Below, piece by piece: positions 6,675-13,666 of a DNA stretch of 14,409 nucleotides (positions are counted from its first letter, which is position 1; every line of letters starts with the position of its first letter). The notes beneath the pieces were generated by a model. That model was not told the origin of the DNA, made no database searches, and saw only the letters and a list, made by a program, of their open reading frames with translations. The translations under genes and the position numbers were made by a program. Origin of the DNA: CAVOJV01 sp963696325 (lineage in GTDB: Bacteria > Pseudomonadota > Gammaproteobacteria > Competibacterales > Competibacteraceae); contig CAVOJV010000002.1 in NCBI GenBank assembly GCA_963696325.1, positions 1 to 14,409 of the forward strand, read 5' to 3'.

Positions 6675-7812
6675 CGGGCCATCGCTTCTCCTGGGCGCGC
6701 TTCATGGCGGTGGTAGTCAAGGAATTCATCCAGATGCGCCGGGACCACCTGACCTTCGCCATGATGGTCGGCATCCCGCTGCTCCAGCTCACCCTGTTCG
6801 GTTTCGCCATCAACGCCGATCCCAAGCATCTGCCCACCGCCGTGATCGCCGCCGACCAGAGCCCGTTTGCCCGTAGCATCGTGCGGGGACTGGAAAACAG
6901 TGGCTATTTCCAGGTGATAGCTCAGCCCGAGGACGAGGCCGGCCGGAGCGGCGCCTGTTGGAACTCGGCGATGTGCAGTTTCTGATCACCCTTCCCGCCG
7001 ACTTTGCCCGCGCCTTGCAGCGGGGCGAGCGCCCGATCCTGCTGGTGGAAGCCGATGCCACCGACCCGGCCGCCACCAGCAACGCCCTGGCCGCGCTAAA
7101 CAATCTGGGCGAGAAGGTCCTCAATCAGGACCTGGATGGCCCATTAACCGCCCTGCGCGGTCAGCCAGCCCCCTTCGAGATTCGCGTCCATCGAAATTAC
7201 AACCCCGAAGGCATCACCCAATACAACATCGTGCCCGGCTTGATGGGGGTAATCCTCACCATGACGATGATCATGATGACCGGGCTGGCGGTGACCAGGG
7301 AGCGGGAACGCGGCACCATGGAGAACCTCCTGGCCACGCCGGTGCGCCCTTTCGAGGTCATGGCGGGCAAGCTGATCCCCTACATCGTGATAGGCTATAT
7401 TCAAGTTGTGCTGATCCTGATTGCGGCCTGGTTCATCTTCAGGGTACCCATGCAGGGCAGCCTGATTCTGCTGCTGGCCTGTGTGCTCGTGTTCGCCGCC
7501 GCCAATCTCTCCGTCGGCATCACTTTCTCGACCATAGCCAAGAACCAGATGCAGGCCATGCAGATGACCTTCTTTTTCTTCCTGCCCTCCATCCTGCTGT
7601 CAGGCTTTATGTTCCCCTTCCGGGGCATGCCCGAATGGGCGCAGGTGGTGGGCAGCGTGCTTCCCCTCACCCACTTCCTGCGGCTGGTGCGGGGTATCCT
7701 TCTGAAAGGCAACGGTCTAGTCGAGGCCTTGCCGCACCTGTGGCCCATCGCCCTATTCATGCTGATCGTGGTCGCCATCGGCCTGAAGCGCTACCGCAAA
7801 ACGCTGGATTGA
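6671..7812 (+). pseudogene. ABC-2 exporter permease (YbhS/YbhR-like), split by a one-base frameshift
   Basis: This is the membrane partner of the preceding ATPase. The first frame encodes an N-terminal cytoplasmic stretch and transmembrane helix 1 (MMVGIPLLQLTLFGFAIN, ~residues 32-49) and the start of the large periplasmic domain. It breaks at about 6940-6955. The next frame takes over with ERRLLELGDVQFLITLPADF and runs through five more hydrophobic helices to a normal C-terminus (LKRYRKTLD). The two frames join cleanly if one base is added near 6943; the total length then becomes a whole number of codons (380 residues), the usual size of this family. The conserved RERERGTMENLL segment is intact. 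It is either a fresh pseudogene or a sequencing error. Only one permease is present, so a working exporter would use a homodimer. Confidence 0.85.
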
Positions 7813-7840
7813 GCGTTAACGATCATCACTGGGTAACGCT
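7812..7840. repeat. Inverted repeat between convergent permease and ygfX
   Basis: AGCGTTA (7812-7818) and TAACGCT (7834-7840) are perfect 7-bp arms with a 15-base loop. A competing stem pairs AACGCT (7800-7805) with AGCGTT (7812-7817). There is no T-run, so it is not a classical terminator, although its place between convergent genes is suggestive. Confidence 0.3.
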
Positions 7841-7856
7841 GAAATTCAGTTGACGG

Positions 7857-8309
7857 CTACGGTTCTTCAATAGCCTGTCTGGAGGTCCGCAGCCAAACCC
7901 GCAAACGCCTAATCTCCTCCGGATCGGCGGAATCCGGCAGCACGAGCACCGAACGTGTGGCGAACCGGCCTAAAGCGAAAGTGAGGATCATCAAGCGTGG
8001 ATGCGCATAACTTCCCAGCAGGCGGGCCGGGCGTTCCACGCCGTCGGCGGTGCGCAGTTGCCATTGCCCATTCGCCGTCCAGCCCACGTGCTCGATAAAT
8101 CGCGGACTGTGGGGATTGCCGTAACGGATATGGTTCAAGACCAGCGAGAACAGAACCGCCATCCCCAGCGGCACGGTCACCGGCAGCGGCAAAGAGGAAA
8201 TGGCCAGGCTAAGCAGCGCCAGCAGATGACAGCAGCCATTGCCAACGATAAGCCAGCGGGAGGGTAGCAGATTAAGCGTTAACGGCGGTGGTGATTTTGC
8301 GGACGACAT
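7857..8309 (-). CDS. ygfX: YgfX/CptA family membrane protein
   Basis: This is a small inner-membrane protein encoded directly after sdhE, as in enterobacteria, where it is called YgfX or CptA. The E. coli protein was reported as a toxin of division and cytoskeletal proteins paired with SdhE, but that role is disputed. The family-typical opening LTLNLLPSRWL is followed by two membrane segments (about residues 20-55 from this start) and a soluble C-terminal domain with LRTADG and VLVLPDSADPEEIRRLRVWL. I chose the ATG at 8309, which places the conserved opening near the N-terminus. ATGs at 8324 and 8345 would lengthen it to 162 residues. Any of these starts lies inside sdhE, with at least 38 bases of overlap, so translation is probably coupled. 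I did not see a clear ribosome site. Confidence 0.75.
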   Translation of the reverse strand: MSSAKSPPPLTLNLLPSRWLIVGNGCCHLLALLSLAISSLPLPVTVPLGMAVLFSLVLNHIRYGNPHSPRFIEHVGWTANGQWQLRTADGVERPARLLGSYAHPRLMILTFALGRFATRSVLVLPDSADPEEIRRLRVWLRTSRQAIEEP

Positions 8310-8514
8310 GGGCGACCGCGGCATCCGCGGGAATTTCGCGGCCAATCATATAGGCGTACAACTGCGGGTCCTGTAATTCCAACAGGCTCTTGAAGATACA
8401 CTGTTCGCTCTCGGAGGCTAGCGCATAGTGCCGCTCCAGATAGTTCAACAACAGCACATCCAGTTCCTTCATGCCACGCCGGCAACGCCAGCGGAGTTTA
8501 GGAAGTTCACCCAT
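8272..8514 (-). CDS. sdhE: SdhE, FAD assembly factor for succinate dehydrogenase
   Basis: This 80-residue protein of the SdhE/SDHAF2 (YgfY) family helps attach FAD covalently to SdhA and sometimes FrdA. The family hallmark R-G-M-K-E-L-D lies at residues 13-19 (the RGxxE motif that contacts the flavoprotein), preceded by LRWRCRRG and followed by the five-helix body ending near VVRKITTAV. Length matches the E. coli protein (88 residues) closely. It lies 138 bases downstream of sdhB in the same direction, behind two hairpins, so it may be transcribed with the operon at a lower level. The start ATG has an AGGA ribosome site 6-8 bases upstream. Its 3' end overlaps ygfX. Confidence 0.92.
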   Translation of the reverse strand: MGELPKLRWRCRRGMKELDVLLLNYLERHYALASESEQCIFKSLLELQDPQLYAYMIGREIPADAAVAHVVRKITTAVNA

Positions 8515-8532
8515 GGCAAATCCTGACTTTAC

Positions 8533-8560
8533 CCTCCCCCATCAAACTGATTAGGGGAGG
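8533..8560. repeat. Second hairpin just upstream of sdhE
   Basis: CCTCCCC (8533-8539) and GGGGAGG (8554-8560) are perfect 7-bp arms around a 14-base loop, located 19 bases before the sdhE start. In the transcript it would form next to the sdhE ribosome site and could affect its translation. Confidence 0.45.
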
Positions 8561-8567
8561 TATTTCG

Positions 8568-8591
8568 TCATTCCCGCAACAGCGGGAATGA
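8568..8591. repeat. REP-like palindrome between sdhB and sdhE
   Basis: TCATTCCCGC-AACA-GCGGGAATGA is a perfect 10-bp stem with a 4-base loop. It fits the ATTCCC-N8-GGGAAT pattern of dRS3/REP-type repeats that are scattered between genes in many proteobacteria. As RNA it could slow exonucleases and set the sdhB/sdhE ratio. Confidence 0.7.
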
Positions 8592-8652
8592 GGGCCAGTT
8601 GAGAATACCTGACCCCTTTCAACTCCCAACAGTTGAGAGGAGCGGAAAATGC

Positions 8653-9432
8653 CTAGCGCCTCCCGATCATCATTCTCTTGATATCAGCGATCGCCTTGGC
8701 CGGGTTTAAACTCTTGGGACACGCCTTCGCGCAGTTCATGATGGTGTGGCAACGATACAAACGGAACGGATCTTCCAACGCGTCGAGGCGCTCGCCGGTG
8801 AATTCGTCGCGGCTGTCGACGATCCAGCGATAGGCTTGCAGGAGGACGGCGGGGCCGAGGTAACGTTCCCCGTTCCACCAGTAACTGGGGCAACTGGTGG
8901 AACAGCAAGCGCACAGAATGCACTCGTACAGGCCGTCCAGTTTGGCCCGGTCCTCCTTGGACTGCAGCCGCTCCTGGTCTGGTGGTGGCGGCGTCTGGGT
9001 CTGCATCCAGGGTTTGATGGAGGCATACTGGGCATAAAAGTGCGTCAGATCCGGCACCAGATCCTTGATCACTGGCATATGAGGCAGGGGATAAATCTTC
9101 ACGTCGCCCTGAATGTCCTCGATCGCCTTAGTGCAGGCGAGGGTATTGGTACCGTCGATGTTCATCGCGCAGGACCCGCAAATACCCTCGCGGCAGGAAC
9201 GCCGGAACGTCAGGGTTGGATCGATTTCATTCTTGATCTTGATCAGGGCGTCCAGAACCATGGGGCCGCAGCTATCCAGATCCACCTCGTAGGTATCGGT
9301 GCTCGGATTCTGACCGCTGTCTGGATCCCAGCGGTAAACCTGAACGAGCTTCTTATTTTTGGCCTCCGCGGAGCCATGGTAAGTCTTGCCTCTGCCAACG
9401 ACGGAATTCGCCGGAAGTTTGAACTCAGCCAT
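8653..9432 (-). CDS. sdhB: Succinate dehydrogenase iron-sulfur subunit
   Basis: SdhB carries electrons from FAD in SdhA to the quinone site in the membrane. All cluster ligands are visible: [2Fe-2S] C80, C85, C88 (CREGICGSC) and C100; [4Fe-4S] C171, C174, C177 (CILCACC) and C238; [3Fe-4S] C181, C228 and C234 (CHTIMNCAKACPKSLNP). At 259 residues it is longer than E. coli SdhB (238) and, with the N-terminal lead and the CSTSCPSYWWN segment, resembles the mitochondrial/alphaproteobacterial form found in several gammaproteobacteria. It starts 12 bases after sdhA ends, with an AGAGGGT-type ribosome site in the gap. It is the last of the four structural genes. Confidence 0.97.
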   Translation of the reverse strand: MAEFKLPANSVVGRGKTYHGSAEAKNKKLVQVYRWDPDSGQNPSTDTYEVDLDSCGPMVLDALIKIKNEIDPTLTFRRSCREGICGSCAMNIDGTNTLACTKAIEDIQGDVKIYPLPHMPVIKDLVPDLTHFYAQYASIKPWMQTQTPPPPDQERLQSKEDRAKLDGLYECILCACCSTSCPSYWWNGERYLGPAVLLQAYRWIVDSRDEFTGERLDALEDPFRLYRCHTIMNCAKACPKSLNPAKAIADIKRMMIGRR

Positions 9433-9444
9433 CTTGTCACCCTC

Positions 9445-11235
9445 TTAATAAACGCGCTTCTTGGGGGGAATGTAGTCGACTTCGCTCGTCAGGGTATACG
9501 TGTGGACGGGGCGGTAATCGATGTTGACCTTGCCATCTTCAGTGAGCCAAGCCAGGGTGTGCTTCATCCAGTTCCCATCATCTCGATCCGGATAATCCTC
9601 GCGGGCATGGGCGCCACGGCTTTCCTTGCGATTCAATGCCGAGTTGATGGATACCACCGCGCAACCCAGCAGATTATCCAATTCCAGTGTCTCCGCCAGA
9701 TCGGAGTTCCAGATCAGACCACGGTCGCTGACCCGGACATCCTGGAAGGCATGGAAGTTATCATCCATCAGTCTGACGCCCGCGGCCATGGTCTCGCCGG
9801 TACGAAATACCGCGGCATGGTTCTGCATGTCGCGCTGCATCTTCAGGCGAATGCTGGCGGTGGACACGCTGCCACTGGCATGGCGCAGCCGGTCGAAGCG
9901 TGCTACGAGTTTGTCCACCGGTTCGCTGGCAAGGGGTTTGTGAGGTTGACCGGGTTTGATCATCTCGGCACAACGGTTGGCGGCGGCGCGACCGAACACG
10001 ACCAGGTCCAACAGAGAATTGGAGCCCAGCCGGTTAGCGCCATGCACCGACACGCAAGCGGCTTCCCCGATGGCCATCAGACCGGGTACCACGCGATCGG
10101 GATTGCCGTCTTTCAGGGTCACCACCTCGCCGTGATAGTTGGTGGGAATGCCGCCCATGTTGTAATGCACGGTCGGGATCACCGGAATCGGTTCCTTGGT
10201 CACGTCTACATTAGCGAAGATTTTAGCGCTTTCGGCAATGCCCGGCAGGCGTTCATTGATCACCTCCGGCCCCAAGTGCTCCAGGTGCAGGTCAATGTGA
10301 TCTTTGTGTTCGCCTACGCCGCGGCCTTCGCGGATTTCGATGGTCATGGAGCGGCTGACCACATCGCGGGACGCTAGATCCTTGGCGTTGGGCGCGTAGC
10401 GCTCCATGAAGCGTTCGCCCAAAGAGTTGGTCAGATAACCACCCTCGCCGCGCACGCCCTCGGTAATCAGACAACCCGACCCGTAGATACCCGTCGGATG
10501 AAACTGGATGAATTCCATATCCTGCAACGGCAGGCCGGTGCGCAGCACCATGCCGTTACCGTCCCCGGTGCAGGTATGGGCAGACGTTGCAGAGAAGAAC
10601 GAGCGGCCGTAACCGCCAGTAGCCAACACCACCTCATGAGAGCGGAAGCAGTGCAGGGTGCCATCGGCCAGGTTCCAGGCCAGCACACCCCGGCAGACGC
10701 CGTCCTCGTCCATGATCAGATCCAACGCGAAATATTCGATGTAAAACTCGGCGTCGTGTTTTAGGGATTGCTGATAGAGGGTATGGAGGATGGCATGTCC
10801 CGTGCGGTCGGCGGCAGCGCAGGTACGCTGGGCTGTCCCCTCGCCGTAGTTGGTCGTCATGCCACCGAACGGGCGCTGGTAGATCTTGCCTTCCTCGGTG
10901 CGGGAGAAGGGCACACCGTAATGCTCCAGTTCGATGACCGCAGGAATGGCCTCGCGGCACATGTATTCGATGGCATCCTGGTCGCCCAGCCAGTCCGAGC
11001 CTTTCACGGTATCGTACATGTGCCACTGCCATTTGTCGGGTCCCATGTTCCCCAGGGCCGCAGACATACCGCCCTGGGCGGCGACGGTATGACTGCGGGT
11101 AGGAAATACCTTTGTAATACAAGCTGTTGACAACCCCTTGGCGGCCATACCGAAGGTGGCGCGCAAGCCGGCCCCACCAGCACCCACCACCACCACGTCA
11201 TAGGTGTGATTGATGATTTTGTAGGAATTGGACAT
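9445..11235 (-). CDS. sdhA: Succinate dehydrogenase flavoprotein subunit
   Basis: SdhA oxidises succinate to fumarate in the TCA cycle and is the catalytic subunit of complex II, on the cytoplasmic face of the membrane. The 596-residue protein shows the FAD-binding GAGGAG at 18-23 and the covalent flavin-attachment His49 in TRSHTVAAQGG. The active-site region follows (FIQFHPTGIYGSGCLITEGV with RGEGG), then the HGANRLGSNSLLDLVVFG capping/FAD segment, and the C-terminal YRPVHTYTLTSEVDYIPPKK ending typical of SdhA rather than FrdA. Length is normal and no catalytic residue is missing. It begins only six bases after sdhD, so the four structural genes form one transcription unit. Flavinylation would depend on SdhE at the 3' end of the same cluster. 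Confidence 0.98.
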   Translation of the reverse strand: MSNSYKIINHTYDVVVVGAGGAGLRATFGMAAKGLSTACITKVFPTRSHTVAAQGGMSAALGNMGPDKWQWHMYDTVKGSDWLGDQDAIEYMCREAIPAVIELEHYGVPFSRTEEGKIYQRPFGGMTTNYGEGTAQRTCAAADRTGHAILHTLYQQSLKHDAEFYIEYFALDLIMDEDGVCRGVLAWNLADGTLHCFRSHEVVLATGGYGRSFFSATSAHTCTGDGNGMVLRTGLPLQDMEFIQFHPTGIYGSGCLITEGVRGEGGYLTNSLGERFMERYAPNAKDLASRDVVSRSMTIEIREGRGVGEHKDHIDLHLEHLGPEVINERLPGIAESAKIFANVDVTKEPIPVIPTVHYNMGGIPTNYHGEVVTLKDGNPDRVVPGLMAIGEAACVSVHGANRLGSNSLLDLVVFGRAAANRCAEMIKPGQPHKPLASEPVDKLVARFDRLRHASGSVSTASIRLKMQRDMQNHAAVFRTGETMAAGVRLMDDNFHAFQDVRVSDRGLIWNSDLAETLELDNLLGCAVVSINSALNRKESRGAHAREDYPDRDDGNWMKHTLAWLTEDGKVNIDYRPVHTYTLTSEVDYIPPKKRVY

Positions 11236-11241
11236 GAATTC

Positions 11242-11622
11242 TTAGCCTCCGAAGGCGATGCGCAAGACAGCAAAGATGGCGGAAGCGCCCAGCAGCACCA
11301 TGATGAACTTCATGATCAGCAGCGCAATCACCTTGGTGCCCTCGGCATGCACATAATCCTCGATCACTACCTGCAAGCCCAGCAGGGCGTGATAGAACGC
11401 GCCAACCAGCAACGCCACCAGCAAAACGGTATTGAAAGGCTGGCCAACCCAGTGCACCGCGCTGTCGTAATCGGCATGCACAATGGACAGCATGGAACCC
11501 GTAAACCAGAGCACTAGGGGCACTAGGGCCACAGCGGTGACCCGTTGCGCCCACCAGTGCGAGACGCCCTCTTTGGCAGAACCCAGACCGCGCACGCGGC
11601 CAAGTGGTGTACGCAGACTCAT
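11242..11622 (-). CDS. sdhD: Succinate dehydrogenase membrane anchor subunit SdhD
   Basis: This 126-residue integral membrane protein, with SdhC, anchors complex II and forms the ubiquinone and heme b sites. There are three hydrophobic helices at about residues 28-48, 63-86 and 97-123. The first is preceded by the conserved W-W-A-Q-R-V-T-A segment. Helix 2 contains FYHALLGLQVVIEDYVH, where H78 is the likely heme ligand (E. coli His71) and D89-Y90 match the E. coli Asp82-Tyr83 pair near the quinone. The gene starts 12 bases after sdhC with a purine-rich AGGAGG ribosome site in the gap, and its stop is six bases before sdhA. Confidence 0.93.
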   Translation of the reverse strand: MSLRTPLGRVRGLGSAKEGVSHWWAQRVTAVALVPLVLWFTGSMLSIVHADYDSAVHWVGQPFNTVLLVALLVGAFYHALLGLQVVIEDYVHAEGTKVIALLIMKFIMVLLGASAIFAVLRIAFGG

Positions 11623-11634
11623 TTTGGTTTCCTC

Positions 11635-12015
11635 CTAAGGGGCAATGATTATCCAGGTTAAAAACGTCAGGACCACGGACGCGGTCACTACCGTCTTGCC
11701 GGACTTGTAGACCATTTCCATGTCGAACCCGTAACCGGCATCCCAGAACAGATGACGGATTCCATTGCAGAGGTGATAGAACAAAGCCCAGGTCCACAGG
11801 AACATGAACAACTGCCCCAACATGGAGCCTAATACCGATTGGGCATGTTTATAGGCCTCCGGACCGCCTGCCATAGCGATCAGCCAGTATACAATCAGCA
11901 GAGTACCGATGGATAAGGCGACGCCGGTCGCTCGATGGAGAATCGACAATACCGAGGTCAGTTGCGGTCGGTATACCTGAAGATGCGGCGACAGAGGCCG
12001 CTTGTCCGTTGCCAT
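11635..12015 (-). CDS. sdhC: Succinate dehydrogenase cytochrome b556 subunit SdhC
   Basis: This is a 126-residue membrane anchor and the first structural gene of the operon. The opening RPLSPHLQVYRP is the family signature, followed by SILHRATG, where S24 and R28 match the E. coli quinone-site residues Ser27 and Arg31. Three membrane helices lie at about 28-50, 62-85 and 105-125. H81 in FYHLCNGIRHLFWD corresponds to the E. coli heme ligand His84. The ATG at 12015 has a strong GAGGTG ribosome site (complement of 12023-12028) seven bases upstream. The upstream gap holds a perfect 15-base palindrome and is the likely operon promoter region. Confidence 0.95.
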   Translation of the reverse strand: MATDKRPLSPHLQVYRPQLTSVLSILHRATGVALSIGTLLIVYWLIAMAGGPEAYKHAQSVLGSMLGQLFMFLWTWALFYHLCNGIRHLFWDAGYGFDMEMVYKSGKTVVTASVVLTFLTWIIIAP

Positions 12016-12211
12016 AAATGTTCACCTCATCACGCTTTTTTTAAAGATGCTGATTATTGTTTTCAGGACAAGTTATCGTGAGCCGATGCATGTTAGCATT
12101 ATTGCAGTGCAATATACATTTTGGCCGAAACCAAATCTCATTAGTGCTCAGCCTGCTTGGAGAAAGCCCTGGGAGTGGCAGGGAACGGGATGCCGCCTCT
12201 GCTTAGGGAGT
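12016..12211. promoter_or_regulatory. sdhC upstream region with a perfect palindrome
   Basis: These 196 bases between the DUF1674 gene and sdhC hold no gene. At 12100-12114 lies TATTGCA-G-TGCAATA, a perfect 7-1-7 inverted repeat about 85 bases before the sdhC start, in an AT-rich patch suited to a promoter. On the minus strand TATATT and AATAAT lie at and beside the palindrome as possible -10 elements, but I cannot fix a convincing -35. The palindrome is a candidate operator for sdh transcription. Confidence 0.45.
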
Positions 12212-12382
12212 TCAAAAATCGATGCAACGCCCGGCCTTTTCCCAATCACCATAACGGGTGGGTTCAGGCCCCTTGGGCCCACCGATTTCCTTGAGTTTTT
12301 CAGCACTACTGGGTTGACGGTCAGTTGCTTCGGGCGCTGGCTGAACGTTCGGCTCGCGTTCTTTCTGGTGTTCGTCAATCAT
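12212..12382 (-). CDS. DUF1674 / SDHAF4-like small protein, probable complex II assembly factor
   Basis: This 56-residue gene is short and easily overlooked. The start is ATG at 12382 (MIDEHQKERE...) with a TAAGGG ribosome site, and the TGA is at 12214-12212. The N-terminal 28 residues are charged and probably disordered. The C-terminus, IGGPKGPEPTRYGDWEKAGR followed by CIDF, is the highly conserved DUF1674 signature shared with mitochondrial SDHAF4 (yeast Sdh8). That factor binds flavinylated SDHA, limits its autoxidation and promotes joining to SDHB. Here the gene sits directly upstream of sdhC on the same strand, 196 bases away, which supports a role in succinate dehydrogenase assembly. 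The bacterial function is inferred from homology and location. The family match is made by recognition and is strong because the C-terminal motif is nearly invariant. Confidence 0.88.
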   Translation of the reverse strand: MIDEHQKEREPNVQPAPEATDRQPSSAEKLKEIGGPKGPEPTRYGDWEKAGRCIDF

Positions 12383-12611
12383 GCGTAAACCCTTACTCGA
12401 TCATTGCTTATGATACGGTGCATCCCCGTGCATTAGGCAAGGTAAATATCACCTGAAGACCACGGGGAAGTAAAATTGTTCGCCCCCAATGGCAAGAAAT
12501 CGTTGGGGATATGGCATTATGCAGATGCCAGCCGCAGGGCGCAATGTGAAAGGGGCGGGGAAGCATTGACGCGGCAGAAGCGAGAACATCCTTTTAATCG
12601 GAACAGCAGCA
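12383..12611. promoter_or_regulatory. Divergent promoter region between the sdh cluster and ygfZ, rich in inverted repeats
   Basis: No gene is seen. Three perfect inverted repeats occur in about 110 bases: CCCCGTG (12424-12430) with CACGGGG (12461-12467), enclosing a nested AGGT/ACCT stem; CCCCAA (12484-12489) with TTGGGG (12503-12508); and TGGCAT (12512-12517) with ATGCCA (12525-12530). All precede ygfZ and could be leader RNA structures or regulator sites. No known riboswitch is recognised and no convincing promoter boxes could be fixed by eye. Confidence 0.4.
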
Positions 12612-13664
12612 ATGAGACCAGACTGGCTAGCCTTGCTTACCCAAGCGGGTGCTGTAGTTGACGAGGGGCGCGTGTTGCGCTTCGCTGATCCCTTGCACGA
12701 ACTGCGGACCGCCATGCAGGGCGATATATTATGTGACCTTTCCCAGCAGGGCGTGATCGCTGCTCAGGGGGCGGATACGCAGGCATTCTTGCAAGGACAG
12801 GTTACCTGCGATGTACGCCAGGTTACCCCCGAGCACAGCCAATTGGGTGCCTATTGCACCCCCAAAGGGCGCATGCTGACGATGTTTCGCCTCCTCCAGT
12901 ATGACGACAATTATTATCTGTGCATGCCGCGTGAACGGGTAGCCCCTATTCTCCAACGCCTGCGCCTGTTTGTGCTGAGGGCCAAAACCACGTTGGAGGA
13001 TGCCAGCGACACACTGGTGCAGATTGGCCTGGCCGGTCCCAACGCCGAGACCCTGTTGCAACAAATCCTGGGTACGGCGCCCTCGAAAACAGATCAAGTC
13101 ACCCAAACCCAAGGCATTACCGTGATCCGGGTGCCGGGAACACAGCCCCGTTTTGAGCTTTTTGGGGAGGTGGACGATACTAAAAAAGTCTGGACGGCGC
13201 TCGCGGCAAAGGCCATTCCTGTTGGCACCGATCCATGGCATCTGCTGGACATCCTGGCGGGCGTTCCCAGCGTGTCTGCCGAAACGGCCGAAACCTTCGT
13301 ACCGCAGATGGTTAATTTGCAACTCCTCAATGGCGTTAGTTTCCAGAAAGGCTGCTATACGGGCCAGGAGATCGTCGCCCGCACCCGTTATCTGGGCAAA
13401 CTCAAGCGACGCATGTACCTGGCTCGCGTGCATAGCGCCACGCTTCCGAGGCCGGGGGAAGAATTGTTTTCGCCTCAGGCAGATGCCAGTCAGAGCGCCG
13501 GCAGAATTGTCGCTGCCTGCCGCTACCCCGAAGGTGGCTTCGCGGCGTTGGCGGTAGTGCTGATCGACTGTGCCGAGGGCGAAGCCGTCTTACTGGGCGA
13601 TGCGCATGGCGCGCCGCTGGAATTCATGCCGCTACCCTACTCTTTTGAGACGCCGGAAGCCTGA
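12612..13664 (+). CDS. ygfZ: YgfZ, folate-binding Fe-S cluster maintenance protein
   Basis: This 350-residue protein is of the YgfZ/GcvT-related family (Iba57 in mitochondria). It binds tetrahydrofolate and supports certain Fe-S enzymes, including tRNA methylthiolation by MiaB in E. coli. The hallmark K-G-C-Y-T-G-Q-E is at 246-253 with the essential Cys248, followed by IVARTRYLGKLKRRMY. The N-terminal GcvT-like half shows AFLQGQVTCDV and YCTPKGRML. The start ATG at 12612 gives the usual family start just before a W-x-x-L-L-x-x-x-G segment; the ribosome site is weak. It is transcribed away from the sdh cluster, the same divergent relation to sdhE/ygfX seen in E. coli. Its stop lies two bases from the end of the convergent EAL gene. 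Confidence 0.93.
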   Translation: MRPDWLALLTQAGAVVDEGRVLRFADPLHELRTAMQGDILCDLSQQGVIAAQGADTQAFLQGQVTCDVRQVTPEHSQLGAYCTPKGRMLTMFRLLQYDDNYYLCMPRERVAPILQRLRLFVLRAKTTLEDASDTLVQIGLAGPNAETLLQQILGTAPSKTDQVTQTQGITVIRVPGTQPRFELFGEVDDTKKVWTALAAKAIPVGTDPWHLLDILAGVPSVSAETAETFVPQMVNLQLLNGVSFQKGCYTGQEIVARTRYLGKLKRRMYLARVHSATLPRPGEELFSPQADASQSAGRIVAACRYPEGGFAALAVVLIDCAEGEAVLLGDAHGAPLEFMPLPYSFETPEA

Positions 13665-13666
13665 AT

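Noticed and set aside
7800..7840. Hairpins between the convergent permease and ygfX genes as a bidirectional terminator.
   Set aside because: The stems are 6-7 bp, moderately GC-rich and lack a T-run on either strand; they are kept only as an inverted repeat.
8746..10377. A 543-codon open frame on the plus strand opposite sdhA and sdhB.
   Set aside because: It is antisense to two unmistakable genes with all catalytic motifs and shows no domain of its own. Long antisense frames are common opposite GC-rich genes.
12002..12388. A 128-codon plus-strand frame upstream of sdhC.
   Set aside because: It is antisense to the DUF1674 gene and has no family motif; the minus-strand 56-codon gene has the conserved signature.
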